DNA from: a virus
Strand: one strand, 5' to 3'
DNA: 54,436 bases
IMG/VR virus record: IMGVR_UViG_3300042473_000184
Span: 1-54,436 of that record
In this document: positions 1 through 7,054 of the stretch, one piece after another
Position numbering within the stretch: the first letter of the stretch is position 1
How the letters are laid out: each line of letters opens with the position of its first letter
The notes under the pieces: generated by a model
The model's database searches: none
Seen by the model: only the letters and a program-made list of their open reading frames with translations
What the model was told of the DNA's origin: nothing
Made by a program: the position numbers and the translations under genes

Positions 1-363
1 CTCATCCTTACTATGGTCATCAACATTATGAACAACTCTTTCAGTATACCCAGGAAGTGTATGAAATTGATCATGTGCTATTGTGTCTACATATACAGAG
101 AAGTCTGGAACCTGTCGTCCGCCTTCGATACGGTACTGCTCTCTTGATTCTGCCGTTGCAAAGTATCCGCTAGTCACAATATGACCACGGTCATTGCGGT
201 CATATGCCTTTGCTACAACACGCAGCCATCTGGCCTGTTGTGGCTGTAGATGACCCATTGGAAGGTCTCTGCTATCTAGATACCAAGCATCAATTTTTTT
301 TGCAAATGCTCTGCCAATCTTTTCTCTGGTATCTACATCCATACCCATCATTTGAATAATCAT
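1..363 (-). CDS. Unrecognised protein, N-terminal 121 residues only
   Basis: The frame is open from the ATG at 361-363 to the window edge, so the C-terminus is missing. The start overlaps the stop of the zinc-protein gene before it in an ATGA arrangement, which supports translational coupling. The visible part is soluble and mixed in charge, with no signal peptide or membrane segment. It has a helical start (TREKIGRAFAKKIDAW) and a later stretch rich in aromatic and charged residues (YRIEGGRQVPDFSVYV). I do not recognise the family. It is the last gene visible in the run downstream of the endolysin. Confidence 0.75.
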   Translation of the reverse strand, partial: MIIQMMGMDVDTREKIGRAFAKKIDAWYLDSRDLPMGHLQPQQARWLRVVAKAYDRNDRGHIVTSGYFATAESREQYRIEGGRQVPDFSVYVDTIAHDQFHTLPGYTERVVHNVDDHSKDE

Positions 364-596
364 GTTTCTTCCTTAACTAATTTTTTTCGCTCATCAACAA
401 TATTAATCATAAAAGACATCATATTTTTATACCCATCTGGAATTGCCATAATTTTATTGTAGTGGTGCCCACAAAATAAAAGATCTCCTGTTATTCCAGT
501 AACCTTAACTAAGGCTTCAGCATTACATCTATCACATCTGTCTAAAGGCGAAAGTATCCATTCTTGCTTTACATCATCTTTAATCATTGTAAACAT
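360..596 (-). CDS. DUF7455-like small zinc-binding protein
   Basis: A 78-residue protein with the pattern LDRCDRC, then about 20 residues, then LLFCGHHY. This is the metal-binding layout of the actinobacterial DUF7455 family, whose members read roughly DRCDRCGA...ELLFC.HH. The function is unknown. The start at 594-596 is chosen because GGAAGG lies six bases upstream; an in-frame ATG at 632 would overlap the preceding gene by 35 bases. It sits between an FmdB-like zinc ribbon and the partial last gene. Family recognition is from memory of the motif, but the match supports an actinobacterial host. Confidence 0.75.
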   Translation of the reverse strand: MFTMIKDDVKQEWILSPLDRCDRCNAEALVKVTGITGDLLFCGHHYNKIMAIPDGYKNMMSFMINIVDERKKLVKEET

Positions 597-597
597 A

Positions 598-783
598 TTA
601 TACCTTCCGATTGTCAGTGGAATAAAATCCACTACCGTTGAAAACTGCTCCTACATTAGAGTATACACGAACTAAAGGAGAATTGCAAGTCTCACATTTA
701 TATCCAGGATCATCTTGCTTAATAGATCTTTCTTTGGTATATCTTTTTGCACATGGCATACAATCATATTCGTACAGTGCCAT
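598..783 (-). CDS. FmdB-type zinc ribbon protein
   Basis: A 61-residue protein starting MALYEYDCMPCAKRY, with a second cysteine pair in YKCETC and the ending VFNGSGFYSTDNR. The N-terminal Tyr-Glu-Tyr, the two CxxC knuckles about 20 residues apart and the GSGFY-T-D motif are typical of the FmdB/CxxC_CxxC_SSSS zinc ribbon family. Members are usually small regulators or of unknown function. It lies in a tight run with the genes on both sides, and its stop merges with the TAATATG start region of the DUF7455-like gene. Confidence 0.8.
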   Translation of the reverse strand: MALYEYDCMPCAKRYTKERSIKQDDPGYKCETCNSPLVRVYSNVGAVFNGSGFYSTDNRKV

Positions 784-786
784 ATG

Positions 787-894
787 TTACTTCTTCTTTT
801 TTGCTTTTACTGTCCAGATTGGTGCATTGAGTAAGTCCCCGCCCCATTCGTATCCAAGCAATTTTACTACTGCTCTAATAATTTTAATACGCAT
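787..894 (-). CDS. 35-residue basic peptide
   Basis: A short reading frame beginning MRIKIIRAVVKLLGYEWGG and ending in a lysine tail (KAKKKK). It is supported by context rather than homology. A perfect AAAGGAGAT site lies six bases before the ATG, and the ATG shares one base with the stop of the DUF2061 gene (TAATG). The next gene starts three bases after its stop. The N-terminal half could form an amphipathic helix. Its place in the lysis-region operon fits an accessory lysis or membrane peptide, but that is inference. Confidence 0.65.
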   Translation of the reverse strand: MRIKIIRAVVKLLGYEWGGDLLNAPIWTVKAKKKK

Positions 895-1112
895 TATTTA
901 ATCTCCTTTCCAAATTTTGCCCACACTCTTTCATGAAGAAAGTAGCCAATCATTTCGCAACCTGTATAAATAATTGCAAATGTACCAGCATATTCCCAAT
1001 GGGCCTCGCCAGTAATAGCCTTTTCAAAGAAATAGACTAGTGTGCCAACAAACCCAATATGAACTGCTGGCCATGTTAATGCTTTATATGTACTTCTTTT
1101 ATTTGATTCCAT
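894..1112 (-). CDS. DUF2061 small membrane protein, holin candidate
   Basis: A 72-residue protein with two hydrophobic segments (about residues 14-31 and 40-56). It shows the DUF2061 pattern: RSTYKALTW near the start and YFLHERVWAKF near the end. DUF2061 proteins are predicted two-helix membrane proteins of unknown role. The start overlaps the stop of the CHAP endolysin (TAATG), so the two are probably translated together. A small two-helix membrane protein directly after a lysin is a reasonable holin candidate. The family itself is not a proven holin family, so this role is inferred from position. Confidence 0.75.
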   Translation of the reverse strand: MESNKRSTYKALTWPAVHIGFVGTLVYFFEKAITGEAHWEYAGTFAIIYTGCEMIGYFLHERVWAKFGKEIK

Positions 1113-1753
1113 TATGCTGTAACCTGAGACTTTCCGCCACCAGAAGGCTTTTTTGCTACTGGCTTTGCTGCTTTCTTTGCAGCATCTGCAGTTGTAGTCT
1201 TAACGGGTGTTGCTGCTAACTTGTTTAGTAGTGGAGAATTTTCTTCACCAGTGTAAACTGGGCGACCCCAACCAACAACAGCGTTAACTAACTTCTTCTT
1301 GTTATTCTTTACATAACCACGAGTCTTCTCTACACACATTCCACCGTTGCGCTGATCTCCCTTTGCAGTTCCTGAAGTGTTTCCTTCAATAACTTGGATT
1401 GTTCCATCGCCATTGTTCTTAATGCAAAGACCAACATGTGAAATACGATTTACACCATCTTCTGGGAAATCAAAATAGATCCAGTCTCCTGCTTGTGGAT
1501 CGTCATTACGAGCATCTGACCAACGCTCAGCCTTCTTAAACCAATCTGCTGCTGCTACTGTTGACGCAGACTTTGGAAATGATTTTACTCCCGCAGTAAA
1601 TGCTGACCAAGAAACAAATGATTGGCACCATGGCTGAAAGTTTACCTTAATCCATGCACCGTACTTTGTTTCATTATCTTTAGGGCCTTCAATTGTGCCC
1701 ACTTCCTTTTTTGCAACCTCAATAATTGCTTCTAGACTACCTTTTGCTGCCAT
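1112..1753 (-). CDS. CHAP-domain endolysin
   Basis: A 213-residue protein with an N-terminal CHAP domain (about residues 1-165). The likely catalytic residues are Cys43 in PWCQSF, His106 in RISHVGL and Glu123/Asn125 in VIEGNTS. CHAP enzymes are cysteine amidases or endopeptidases that cut peptidoglycan. The C-terminal 45 residues are a low-complexity basic Ala/Lys/Pro/Thr tail that may bind the wall or simply be flexible. There is no signal peptide, so export would need a holin. AAGGTGAT precedes the ATG. It is the first enzyme of the lysis run that starts at the 2006-2034 promoter. Confidence 0.88.
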   Translation of the reverse strand: MAAKGSLEAIIEVAKKEVGTIEGPKDNETKYGAWIKVNFQPWCQSFVSWSAFTAGVKSFPKSASTVAAADWFKKAERWSDARNDDPQAGDWIYFDFPEDGVNRISHVGLCIKNNGDGTIQVIEGNTSGTAKGDQRNGGMCVEKTRGYVKNNKKKLVNAVVGWGRPVYTGEENSPLLNKLAATPVKTTTADAAKKAAKPVAKKPSGGGKSQVTA

Positions 1754-1766
1754 GATTAAATCACCT

Positions 1767-1982
1767 TTACTTTTTCTTTTTTGGAGTAATTTTTTTTATA
1801 ATTTTTGCAACAGGCGTATTCCATTTTTTTGCCTGCATAATTGCTTCTTTTCTATCATCTACTGAATCAACAGCAACAGGTTCTGCTTTTACTTCTGCTT
1901 CTTTTGCTGCAGCATCTTTCCAAGCCTTGGCTCTTAAGACTGCTTCTTGTCTGTCATCTGACGGATCTATATTTTTTGTCAT
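1767..1982 (-). CDS. 71-residue protein with a duplicated helix motif
   Basis: No family recognised. The protein contains the same motif twice: DDRQEAVLRAKAWKD at residues 9-23 and DDRKEAIMQAKKWNT at about 42-56, joined by an Ala/Glu/Val linker and followed by a strongly basic tail (KKITPKKKK). Each motif looks like a short amphipathic helix ending in Trp. A strong AAAGGAGGT site and a good promoter at 2006-2034 precede it, so it leads the lysis transcript. The basic end could contact nucleic acid or envelope; I cannot choose. Confidence 0.7.
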   Translation of the reverse strand: MTKNIDPSDDRQEAVLRAKAWKDAAAKEAEVKAEPVAVDSVDDRKEAIMQAKKWNTPVAKIIKKITPKKKK

Positions 1983-2005
1983 TTTTGACCTCCTTTGTAT
2001 TATCT

Positions 2006-2034
2006 ATTATAGCACCTTACCTACAGATTGTAAA
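2006..2034 (-). promoter_or_regulatory. Promoter for the lysis-region operon
   Basis: Read on the minus strand: -35 TTTACA (2029-2034), a 17-base spacer ending in TGC, then -10 TATAAT (2006-2011). This is a near-consensus sigma-70 promoter with an extended -10. It lies over the end of the carbamoyltransferase gene and directs transcription into the 71-residue protein and the endolysin run. Confidence 0.75.
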
Positions 2035-3438
2035 GTTATATTCTTTTTCCCAAGACAAAACGTCATGCTCGTCATTGATTAGTGGCTGCCCTTTAATATT
2101 TAAACTGGTATTTAATAGTATAGGAACACCAGTAATTGTGTACCAATTAGATAAAACCTCATAAAGACCTGGGTGTTCTTGTTTATTTACTGTTTGAACC
2201 CTTGAGGTTCCATCTTCGTGAACAACAGACGGAATTTTATCTGGCTGCAAACATTTAACCGTATACTGCATGTAAGGGCTTTCAAAATCCATATCAAACC
2301 ATTTGGAGGCATGCTCAGCCATTATTACAGGAGCAAATGGCCTAAAGAGTTCTCTTTGTTTAATTAGATTTACCTTATCTTTTATGCTTGGATCTCTTGG
2401 ATCTGCCAGTATGCTTCTATTTCCTAATGCCCTTGGTCCATATTCTGCTCTGCCTGATGCCACTGCCACAACTTTGTCTCTTATTAGTCCTGTTAATATT
2501 TCTTTTACTGGATATTCCCCGCCCAAATCGTGACCTAGGTAAGGATCTTTCCACTCAAGATGTTTACCATACAGGGCTGCTGCTGCGCCTAATGAACTTC
2601 CAGCATCACCAGGATTTGGCATAATCCAAATCATATCAAAAATATTCCATAGTAATGTATTTGCTGAAGAGTTAAGAGCACACCCACCCATAAATACTAA
2701 ATTATTTTTACCAGTAAGAGACTTTGCCATACGCATAAACTGATTTAGCCTTTGCTCATAAACTACTTGTACTGCTGCTGCAATATCAAATTTATCTTGT
2801 TCTGAAACCCATCCCCAATCAGTAATTCCCTTATGAAAATTATATTTTTGCTCATCGTAATTTGGAAAATATGCGTCAACTTTTTTATAATATTTTGTCC
2901 AATCTCCGTAAGCAGCCATACCCATCATAATATACTCTTCTTGGTTTGGCATAAGACCAATTAGTTGTGTAAATGCAGAGTAAAACAATCCAAAACTGAC
3001 TGGATAGTTTTGCTTATACTTAAGTTTAATCTTATCGCCTTCCCCTACCCAAATTGTGGAGGTATTGTATTCACCTATTGCATCAAGAACTACAATAACT
3101 GCATCACTAAACGCACTTGTGTAGTATCCTGCAGCAGCATGAGAATAATGATGGCTAAAAGATTTTCTAGGAATTCCATCTATATTAAACCTTGGTTTCC
3201 ATTCCCCATAACCACCCCTTAAAGCCAGCCTGGAAGCCTTTAAAAGGGACTTTTCGTAATAGGCGATATGATCTGGTGTCCCATACTGTAAAGCATCTTT
3301 AATTAAATTATCGTTAATATACCAATCATTTTTTTGTTTGCTATATCTTTCTGCATGCCCTGCAAAAAGTATCTCTCCATCTTTAATTAAAGAAACAGAT
3401 GCGTCGTGAGATGTTTCATTAATGCCAAGGATTATCAT
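2017..3438 (-). CDS. NodU/TobZ-family carbamoyltransferase
   Basis: A 473-residue enzyme of the carbamoyltransferase family, which moves a carbamoyl group from carbamoyl phosphate (via carbamoyl adenylate) to a hydroxyl. Seen: SHDASVSLI at residues 10-18, SHHYSHAAAG at 95-104, VVLDAIGE at 117-124, MGGCALNSS near 250, NPGDAGSSLGAA near 275, and C-terminal YGPRALGNRSILADPR and LFRPFAPV. The metal-site segment reads DAIGE where many relatives have DG-GE. It is slightly shorter than typical members (about 550) but both domains are present. The neighbours are oxygenases and a glycosyltransferase-like gene, so the substrate may be a hydroxylated or glycosylated polymer. DNA carbamoylation has precedent in phages, but I see no hydroxymethylase here. 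Confidence 0.88.
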   Translation of the reverse strand: MIILGINETSHDASVSLIKDGEILFAGHAERYSKQKNDWYINDNLIKDALQYGTPDHIAYYEKSLLKASRLALRGGYGEWKPRFNIDGIPRKSFSHHYSHAAAGYYTSAFSDAVIVVLDAIGEYNTSTIWVGEGDKIKLKYKQNYPVSFGLFYSAFTQLIGLMPNQEEYIMMGMAAYGDWTKYYKKVDAYFPNYDEQKYNFHKGITDWGWVSEQDKFDIAAAVQVVYEQRLNQFMRMAKSLTGKNNLVFMGGCALNSSANTLLWNIFDMIWIMPNPGDAGSSLGAAAALYGKHLEWKDPYLGHDLGGEYPVKEILTGLIRDKVVAVASGRAEYGPRALGNRSILADPRDPSIKDKVNLIKQRELFRPFAPVIMAEHASKWFDMDFESPYMQYTVKCLQPDKIPSVVHEDGTSRVQTVNKQEHPGLYEVLSNWYTITGVPILLNTSLNIKGQPLINDEHDVLSWEKEYNFTICR

Positions 3439-4127
3439 TCATCACCAGTTGAATTTCTTTTTTCGTTAAAAGGTATGTTGTGGTACCAGTTTGGTAAAGC
3501 ATATCTTGGACCTTTAGTAACTGGATAAACTTCATGAACATAAAGAAAGTTTGATGGGAAGAATAGTACGCTTCCAGCCTTTGGCTTAAACTTTATGCCA
3601 GAATGCCTAAACTCAATTTCTCCACCTTCGTAGTCATCATTCAGGTATAGCAATACAGACAAGACGCGACTGCTAATCCCCTGGTCCTGATGTGCTGGAA
3701 GATGCCCACTCTTATCATACTTAAGTAAGTGCATCGTGTGCTCTCTAGATTTAATATTTTTTTCTGCAAATGGATATAATTCTGTTGTATAGTGGTTTAA
3801 TGTTTTTTCTAAGGCTCCAAACAACTGTGAAGATATATTTGTTTGTTCATCTTTATAAGCATCTAATGGAGATATGTGTTCAACTTGTGGTATAAATTTT
3901 TGCCAACAAAACATTAACTTATTTTCGCCTTCGCCATAGGTCCATGCAACCCAAGGCTTAACTGATGTGTCTTTTGTTTGCTCAAGGTTGTATCTTGAAT
4001 CTAGATCTTCTATTTGTTTTATTAGTATCTCTGGATTCTCTATTACATTTGTGTAATAAACCATACCAAGATCAAGGACTTCATGATTAAAGGTTGACAA
4101 GTGGGTAATCCTTTGCTTTCCATTCAT
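3435..4127 (-). CDS. Prolyl-4-hydroxylase-like 2OG-Fe(II) oxygenase
   Basis: A 230-residue dioxygenase-like protein. The C-terminal double-stranded beta-helix carries the full iron and 2-oxoglutarate set: His146 and Asp148 in PAHQDQG, distal His198 in YVHEVYPV and Arg208 in KGPRYA, with YEGGEIEF and SVLFFPS between. This is the P4H superfamily layout. Such enzymes hydroxylate protein side chains or small molecules. The first about 110 residues are a helical extension I do not recognise. Its 3' end overlaps the carbamoyltransferase start and its 5' end overlaps the next oxygenase gene by 41 bases. The ribosome site before the ATG at 4127 is weak, so the start is uncertain. Confidence 0.85.
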   Translation of the reverse strand: MNGKQRITHLSTFNHEVLDLGMVYYTNVIENPEILIKQIEDLDSRYNLEQTKDTSVKPWVAWTYGEGENKLMFCWQKFIPQVEHISPLDAYKDEQTNISSQLFGALEKTLNHYTTELYPFAEKNIKSREHTMHLLKYDKSGHLPAHQDQGISSRVLSVLLYLNDDYEGGEIEFRHSGIKFKPKAGSVLFFPSNFLYVHEVYPVTKGPRYALPNWYHNIPFNEKRNSTGDE

Positions 4128-4683
4128 TTTTACCAGGATGAAAATCTGGATCTGCTACTTCAGGAAGACTACTATGCATGTACAATGCAGTAAATCTATT
4201 TCCTCGTGTTACAGTTGTTATTCCGTGAATGTATTCTGTTCCTGCACTTGGGAAAAATACAGCAGAATATTGTTTTGGTTGGTACTCAAACTCTTGATTT
4301 GGAAAATAAATCTTTCCACCGTCATACTCAGATTCATTATTTAAATACATGATTGTGCTCCACTCAATGAATGGCTCTGGGCCCTGTGCATCAATATGCA
4401 TACCACCTTTGGTACCTGTTGCCCAATGAGATCCAAATGCTTTAAAAACATAAATGTCATTTTTAAATCCATTAAGTTCCTTGTGAATTTCATTAGATTT
4501 GTGGCCATACTTTATTAATATGTTCATTACCATATCGTTGTATGGAAGAGATGTACCGCCAAATCTTTTTGCATAATACTCTGGGTATGGATTTCTGATT
4601 GCCTTTGAATCTAACTGCTGATCGATCAGGGTTTGGGCATCTTCTGGATCAATAAAATTATCTATAACTACTATTCTATGCAT
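4087..4683 (-). CDS. Second P4H-like 2OG-Fe(II) oxygenase
   Basis: A 198-residue paralogue of the neighbouring oxygenase. His96 and Asp98 (GMHIDAQ), distal His153 (YIHGITTV) and Arg163 (RGNRFT) form the expected Fe(II)/2-oxoglutarate site, with YDGGKIYFPN and SAVFFPS marking the beta-helix core. The start MHRIVVIDNFI is the usual entry of stand-alone phage P4H-like proteins. AGGAGG sits seven bases before the ATG and an extended -10 lies just upstream, so this gene begins the unit 4683-2017 of two oxygenases plus carbamoyltransferase. The substrate is unknown. Confidence 0.87.
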   Translation of the reverse strand: MHRIVVIDNFIDPEDAQTLIDQQLDSKAIRNPYPEYYAKRFGGTSLPYNDMVMNILIKYGHKSNEIHKELNGFKNDIYVFKAFGSHWATGTKGGMHIDAQGPEPFIEWSTIMYLNNESEYDGGKIYFPNQEFEYQPKQYSAVFFPSAGTEYIHGITTVTRGNRFTALYMHSSLPEVADPDFHPGKNEWKAKDYPLVNL

Positions 4684-4699
4684 ATTTTCCTCCTAATTA

Positions 4700-4708
4700 A
4701 TTATACCA
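4700..4708 (-). promoter_or_regulatory. Extended -10 promoter of the oxygenase-carbamoyltransferase unit
   Basis: On the minus strand this reads TG-G-TATAAT, 16 bases before the ATG of the 198-residue oxygenase. No convincing -35 is visible at the usual distance, which is acceptable for an extended -10 promoter. It overlaps the very end of the preceding glycosyltransferase-like gene. Confidence 0.6.
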
Positions 4709-5578
4709 CTAGTGAATTGCTTTAGTTCTTGCAACAAATCGCCTTGCATCTACAGAGTTAAAGTTCATGTTGGCTGGGTCATAAGAAACATCGTTTGTTT
4801 GAAAGGGCAAACTATTAATATTTAAAAAATCTATCTTGTGAAAATCTGAAAAATCTTTAACGGACCTAGACCAGGAGGATCCATCGTTAAAACTATTTGA
4901 TCCAGTATGAAGTAATTGAACCACTTCATTGTAATTATGATTAATTGAAAACGGAACATAAAGTTCTTCTATTGTGGACTTGCCAACCTTTGTTATGGTT
5001 TGTGATGGAGAACAATAAATATCAGTTCCAGAAGCAAAAACACTTAGCGACAACGCTTCCTCTTCTCCATTATATTTTAGGTAGGTTGGATATGCAAACT
5101 TTTTAAAATTATCTTTTTCAAAGAAAATAAAATCTCTGTCTATAAAATTTGTTAAAGCAAAGGACTCTGATTCTGTTAATGATTTTTTTAAATAAAATAA
5201 TGAGTCGTGGGATATTGAGACCTTTTTGTTTCCAGAAACAACAGCATTTGTTTTAACAACAAAATTTATTAGTTCTTCATCCCAATCCTTATTTAATAAA
5301 ACATTATCTCCAAGAATTAGTATGTATTTTGATTTAGAATGATTAACTGCATCATTTTTATAGAATAATGGTGAAACTTGAATATCCCAAAAAATATGGT
5401 TATAGTATAAATTTGGAAAATCGGCAAACAGTTTTTCCCTTACTAATGGGTGTTGGTCCATCAGAACAACATTGATTTTCCTTTTTCCACTACAGTTTGC
5501 TATAACAGAACTAATTACATCCTTTACTAACTTACCCTTGTATGAATATATAATTACATCTATATCATTCATCGTCAT
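4709..5578 (-). CDS. GT-A-fold glycosyltransferase-like protein
   Basis: A 289-residue protein with the outline of a family-2 or GlcNAc-type glycosyltransferase. It starts with IDVIIYSYKGK, has a strand-helix core, a run reading PLFYKNDAVNHSKSKYILIL, then GDNVLLNKDWDEEL (about 93-106). In GlcNAc transferases the matching segment holds the metal-binding acidic pair; here it reads GDN, so the metal site is altered or differently placed. AAGGA precedes the start, which overlaps the stop of the upstream gene. In eukaryotes, GT60 enzymes glycosylate prolines hydroxylated by P4H, so the neighbouring P4H genes are suggestive. The assignment is by pattern only. Confidence 0.6.
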   Translation of the reverse strand: MTMNDIDVIIYSYKGKLVKDVISSVIANCSGKRKINVVLMDQHPLVREKLFADFPNLYYNHIFWDIQVSPLFYKNDAVNHSKSKYILILGDNVLLNKDWDEELINFVVKTNAVVSGNKKVSISHDSLFYLKKSLTESESFALTNFIDRDFIFFEKDNFKKFAYPTYLKYNGEEEALSLSVFASGTDIYCSPSQTITKVGKSTIEELYVPFSINHNYNEVVQLLHTGSNSFNDGSSWSRSVKDFSDFHKIDFLNINSLPFQTNDVSYDPANMNFNSVDARRFVARTKAIH

Positions 5579-6341
5579 GGGATACGTCCTTAGTTTTTTT
5601 ACCTTTTAATCCAAAAGATTTTTTAATCCATGCAACTTCTTTGTAGTATCCGTACAACCTAGATCTTCTATTTTCTGCCATAAGTTCATGTTTGTTTAAC
5701 TCATCGTTGGTCTCTACTTCTTCAAGTTCCCACGAATCTCTTTTAAATGGTATTATTTGAAAGATTGGAGTGCCCTTTGGTATAATCCCTATGAAATTTC
5801 TTTTAAGAAAAAATGCTGTGAATACTGGTAAGCCCCACACATCGGATTCAACTATTCCAGACATTGTATAAAAAGGAAGGTCATATCTATTCATTGGGTG
5901 TGTAATTAAAACTGAATATCCTGGTGGAGTTTCATAGTACCAATTCATTCTCCATCCATAGTGAATGGGATGGCAGTTGTCTGGAATTGGTAATTCAATT
6001 GTTGGTCTTTTATCTATCATCATTACATCTCCATCCCATGAAATTATTGGCTTCCCATCTTTATCCATATCTACATATACATCATCTTCTAAAACATAGT
6101 GATACCCACCAGTCATTGCATCAAAAAATGGCATACACATTTTTGTTGCAACCAGTGCTCCATCAGCACCAATATTATTTTTTACACCAAGAGTAATATC
6201 ATCATTAGATTTGTCAAACCTTGAAAGGCTTCTATACCATTCTGGAACATTTGATACTGCTGGTACTGGTGCAGTTAACCTTCCATTATGTCCCGTAAAT
6301 CCTGGGACAAACTTAATCTTTAAAGGTTCTTCTATCGCCAT
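5565..6341 (-). CDS. DUF6065-like protein A
   Basis: A 258-residue cytosolic protein, no signal peptide. Its core reads ETPPGYSVLITHPMNRYDLPF (in part), then IVESDVW, FFLKRNFIGIIPKGTPIFQIIPF and RDSWELE. The pattern TPPGxxxLxTxP-N, GxVExD and F-KGxPxxxIxPxxR matches my memory of DUF6065, a family of unknown function with a beta-rich, probably jelly-roll core. It is clearly a paralogue of the next gene (TPPGYSAIFTHPIHR, VGVLKQGTPIMQVIPFQREEWEME). Both also share an upstream KRCMPIFD/TKMCMPFFD and a (V/I)P(E/D)WY motif near the N-terminus. The start overlaps the stop of its paralogue. Confidence 0.7.
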   Translation of the reverse strand: MAIEEPLKIKFVPGFTGHNGRLTAPVPAVSNVPEWYRSLSRFDKSNDDITLGVKNNIGADGALVATKMCMPFFDAMTGGYHYVLEDDVYVDMDKDGKPIISWDGDVMMIDKRPTIELPIPDNCHPIHYGWRMNWYYETPPGYSVLITHPMNRYDLPFYTMSGIVESDVWGLPVFTAFFLKRNFIGIIPKGTPIFQIIPFKRDSWELEEVETNDELNKHELMAENRRSRLYGYYKEVAWIKKSFGLKGKKTKDVSHDDE

Positions 6342-7054
6342 TCTTTAAGTTTTCTCATTTTATTTCTATAACCATTTACAAAAGTGCTTCGCAAATTTAA
6401 CCTTTGTTCTTGAATTGCTAAAGAAGATTCTTCAGGACTAATAATTTCCATTTCCCACTCTTCTCTTTGAAAAGGTATAACTTGCATTATTGGAGTTCCT
6501 TGTTTTAAAACTCCAACAAAATCTTTTTTTATTAAAAACGAAAAGTGACCTTCACTAATAAAATCATCGGTGTCAACTAATGCTCCAATTGCAAGGAAAG
6601 GAACTGGGTCTCTATGAATTGGATGAGTAAAAATTGCACTATATCCTGGTGGAGTTTTTATTGACCAAAATGGCATAATTCTAAACAAATCTTTATGATA
6701 TAGATTTTTATCAATGGGGTAATGGTCGTATTGCTCTCTAGCATGAGATGATATCATGTCTGATCCAAATGGCTTAAGTGTTTGAGGAACAGACCATTCA
6801 ATTTTTTCTGGATTTGTAGCATCTATGCTTATATCGCATGGTAAAGATATAATGTATCCAGCAGTTATATAATCAAAAATTGGCATACATCTTTTTATTG
6901 TAGAAGATGACTGACCACGTTTTAAAAAATTTTCTTCATCTAATGTCCCTGGCTGTTTTTTATACCAGTCTGGAATAGACTTAGTTGCTGAAATTGGTTC
7001 TGGTGCAAAGAATGTTGTTTTTTCACTAAATGGATAAAAACTAATTTTTTTCAT
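6332..7054 (-). CDS. DUF6065-like protein B
   Basis: A 240-residue paralogue of the protein encoded at 5565-6341. Shared landmarks in order: IPDWYKK near residue 27, KRCMPIFDYITAGY near 54-67, KTPPGYSAIFTHPIHR, LKQGTPIMQVIPFQREEWE and a helical C-terminus. AGGAG lies seven bases before the ATG. It is flanked by a third, more divergent relative and starts inside that gene's last codons, so the three are cotranslated. Function unknown. The conserved basic and aromatic residues on a beta scaffold fit a sugar-binding or cupin-like enzyme, which is inference. Confidence 0.68.
   Translation of the reverse strand: MKKISFYPFSEKTTFFAPEPISATKSIPDWYKKQPGTLDEENFLKRGQSSSTIKRCMPIFDYITAGYIISLPCDISIDATNPEKIEWSVPQTLKPFGSDMISSHAREQYDHYPIDKNLYHKDLFRIMPFWSIKTPPGYSAIFTHPIHRDPVPFLAIGALVDTDDFISEGHFSFLIKKDFVGVLKQGTPIMQVIPFQREEWEMEIISPEESSLAIQEQRLNLRSTFVNGYRNKMRKLKEWR

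Noticed and set aside
2017-3438. Carbamoyltransferase as proof of hypermodified phage DNA
   Set aside because: DNA carbamoylation needs a hydroxymethylated base; I see no thymidylate-synthase-like hydroxymethylase in the window, so this stays only a possibility.
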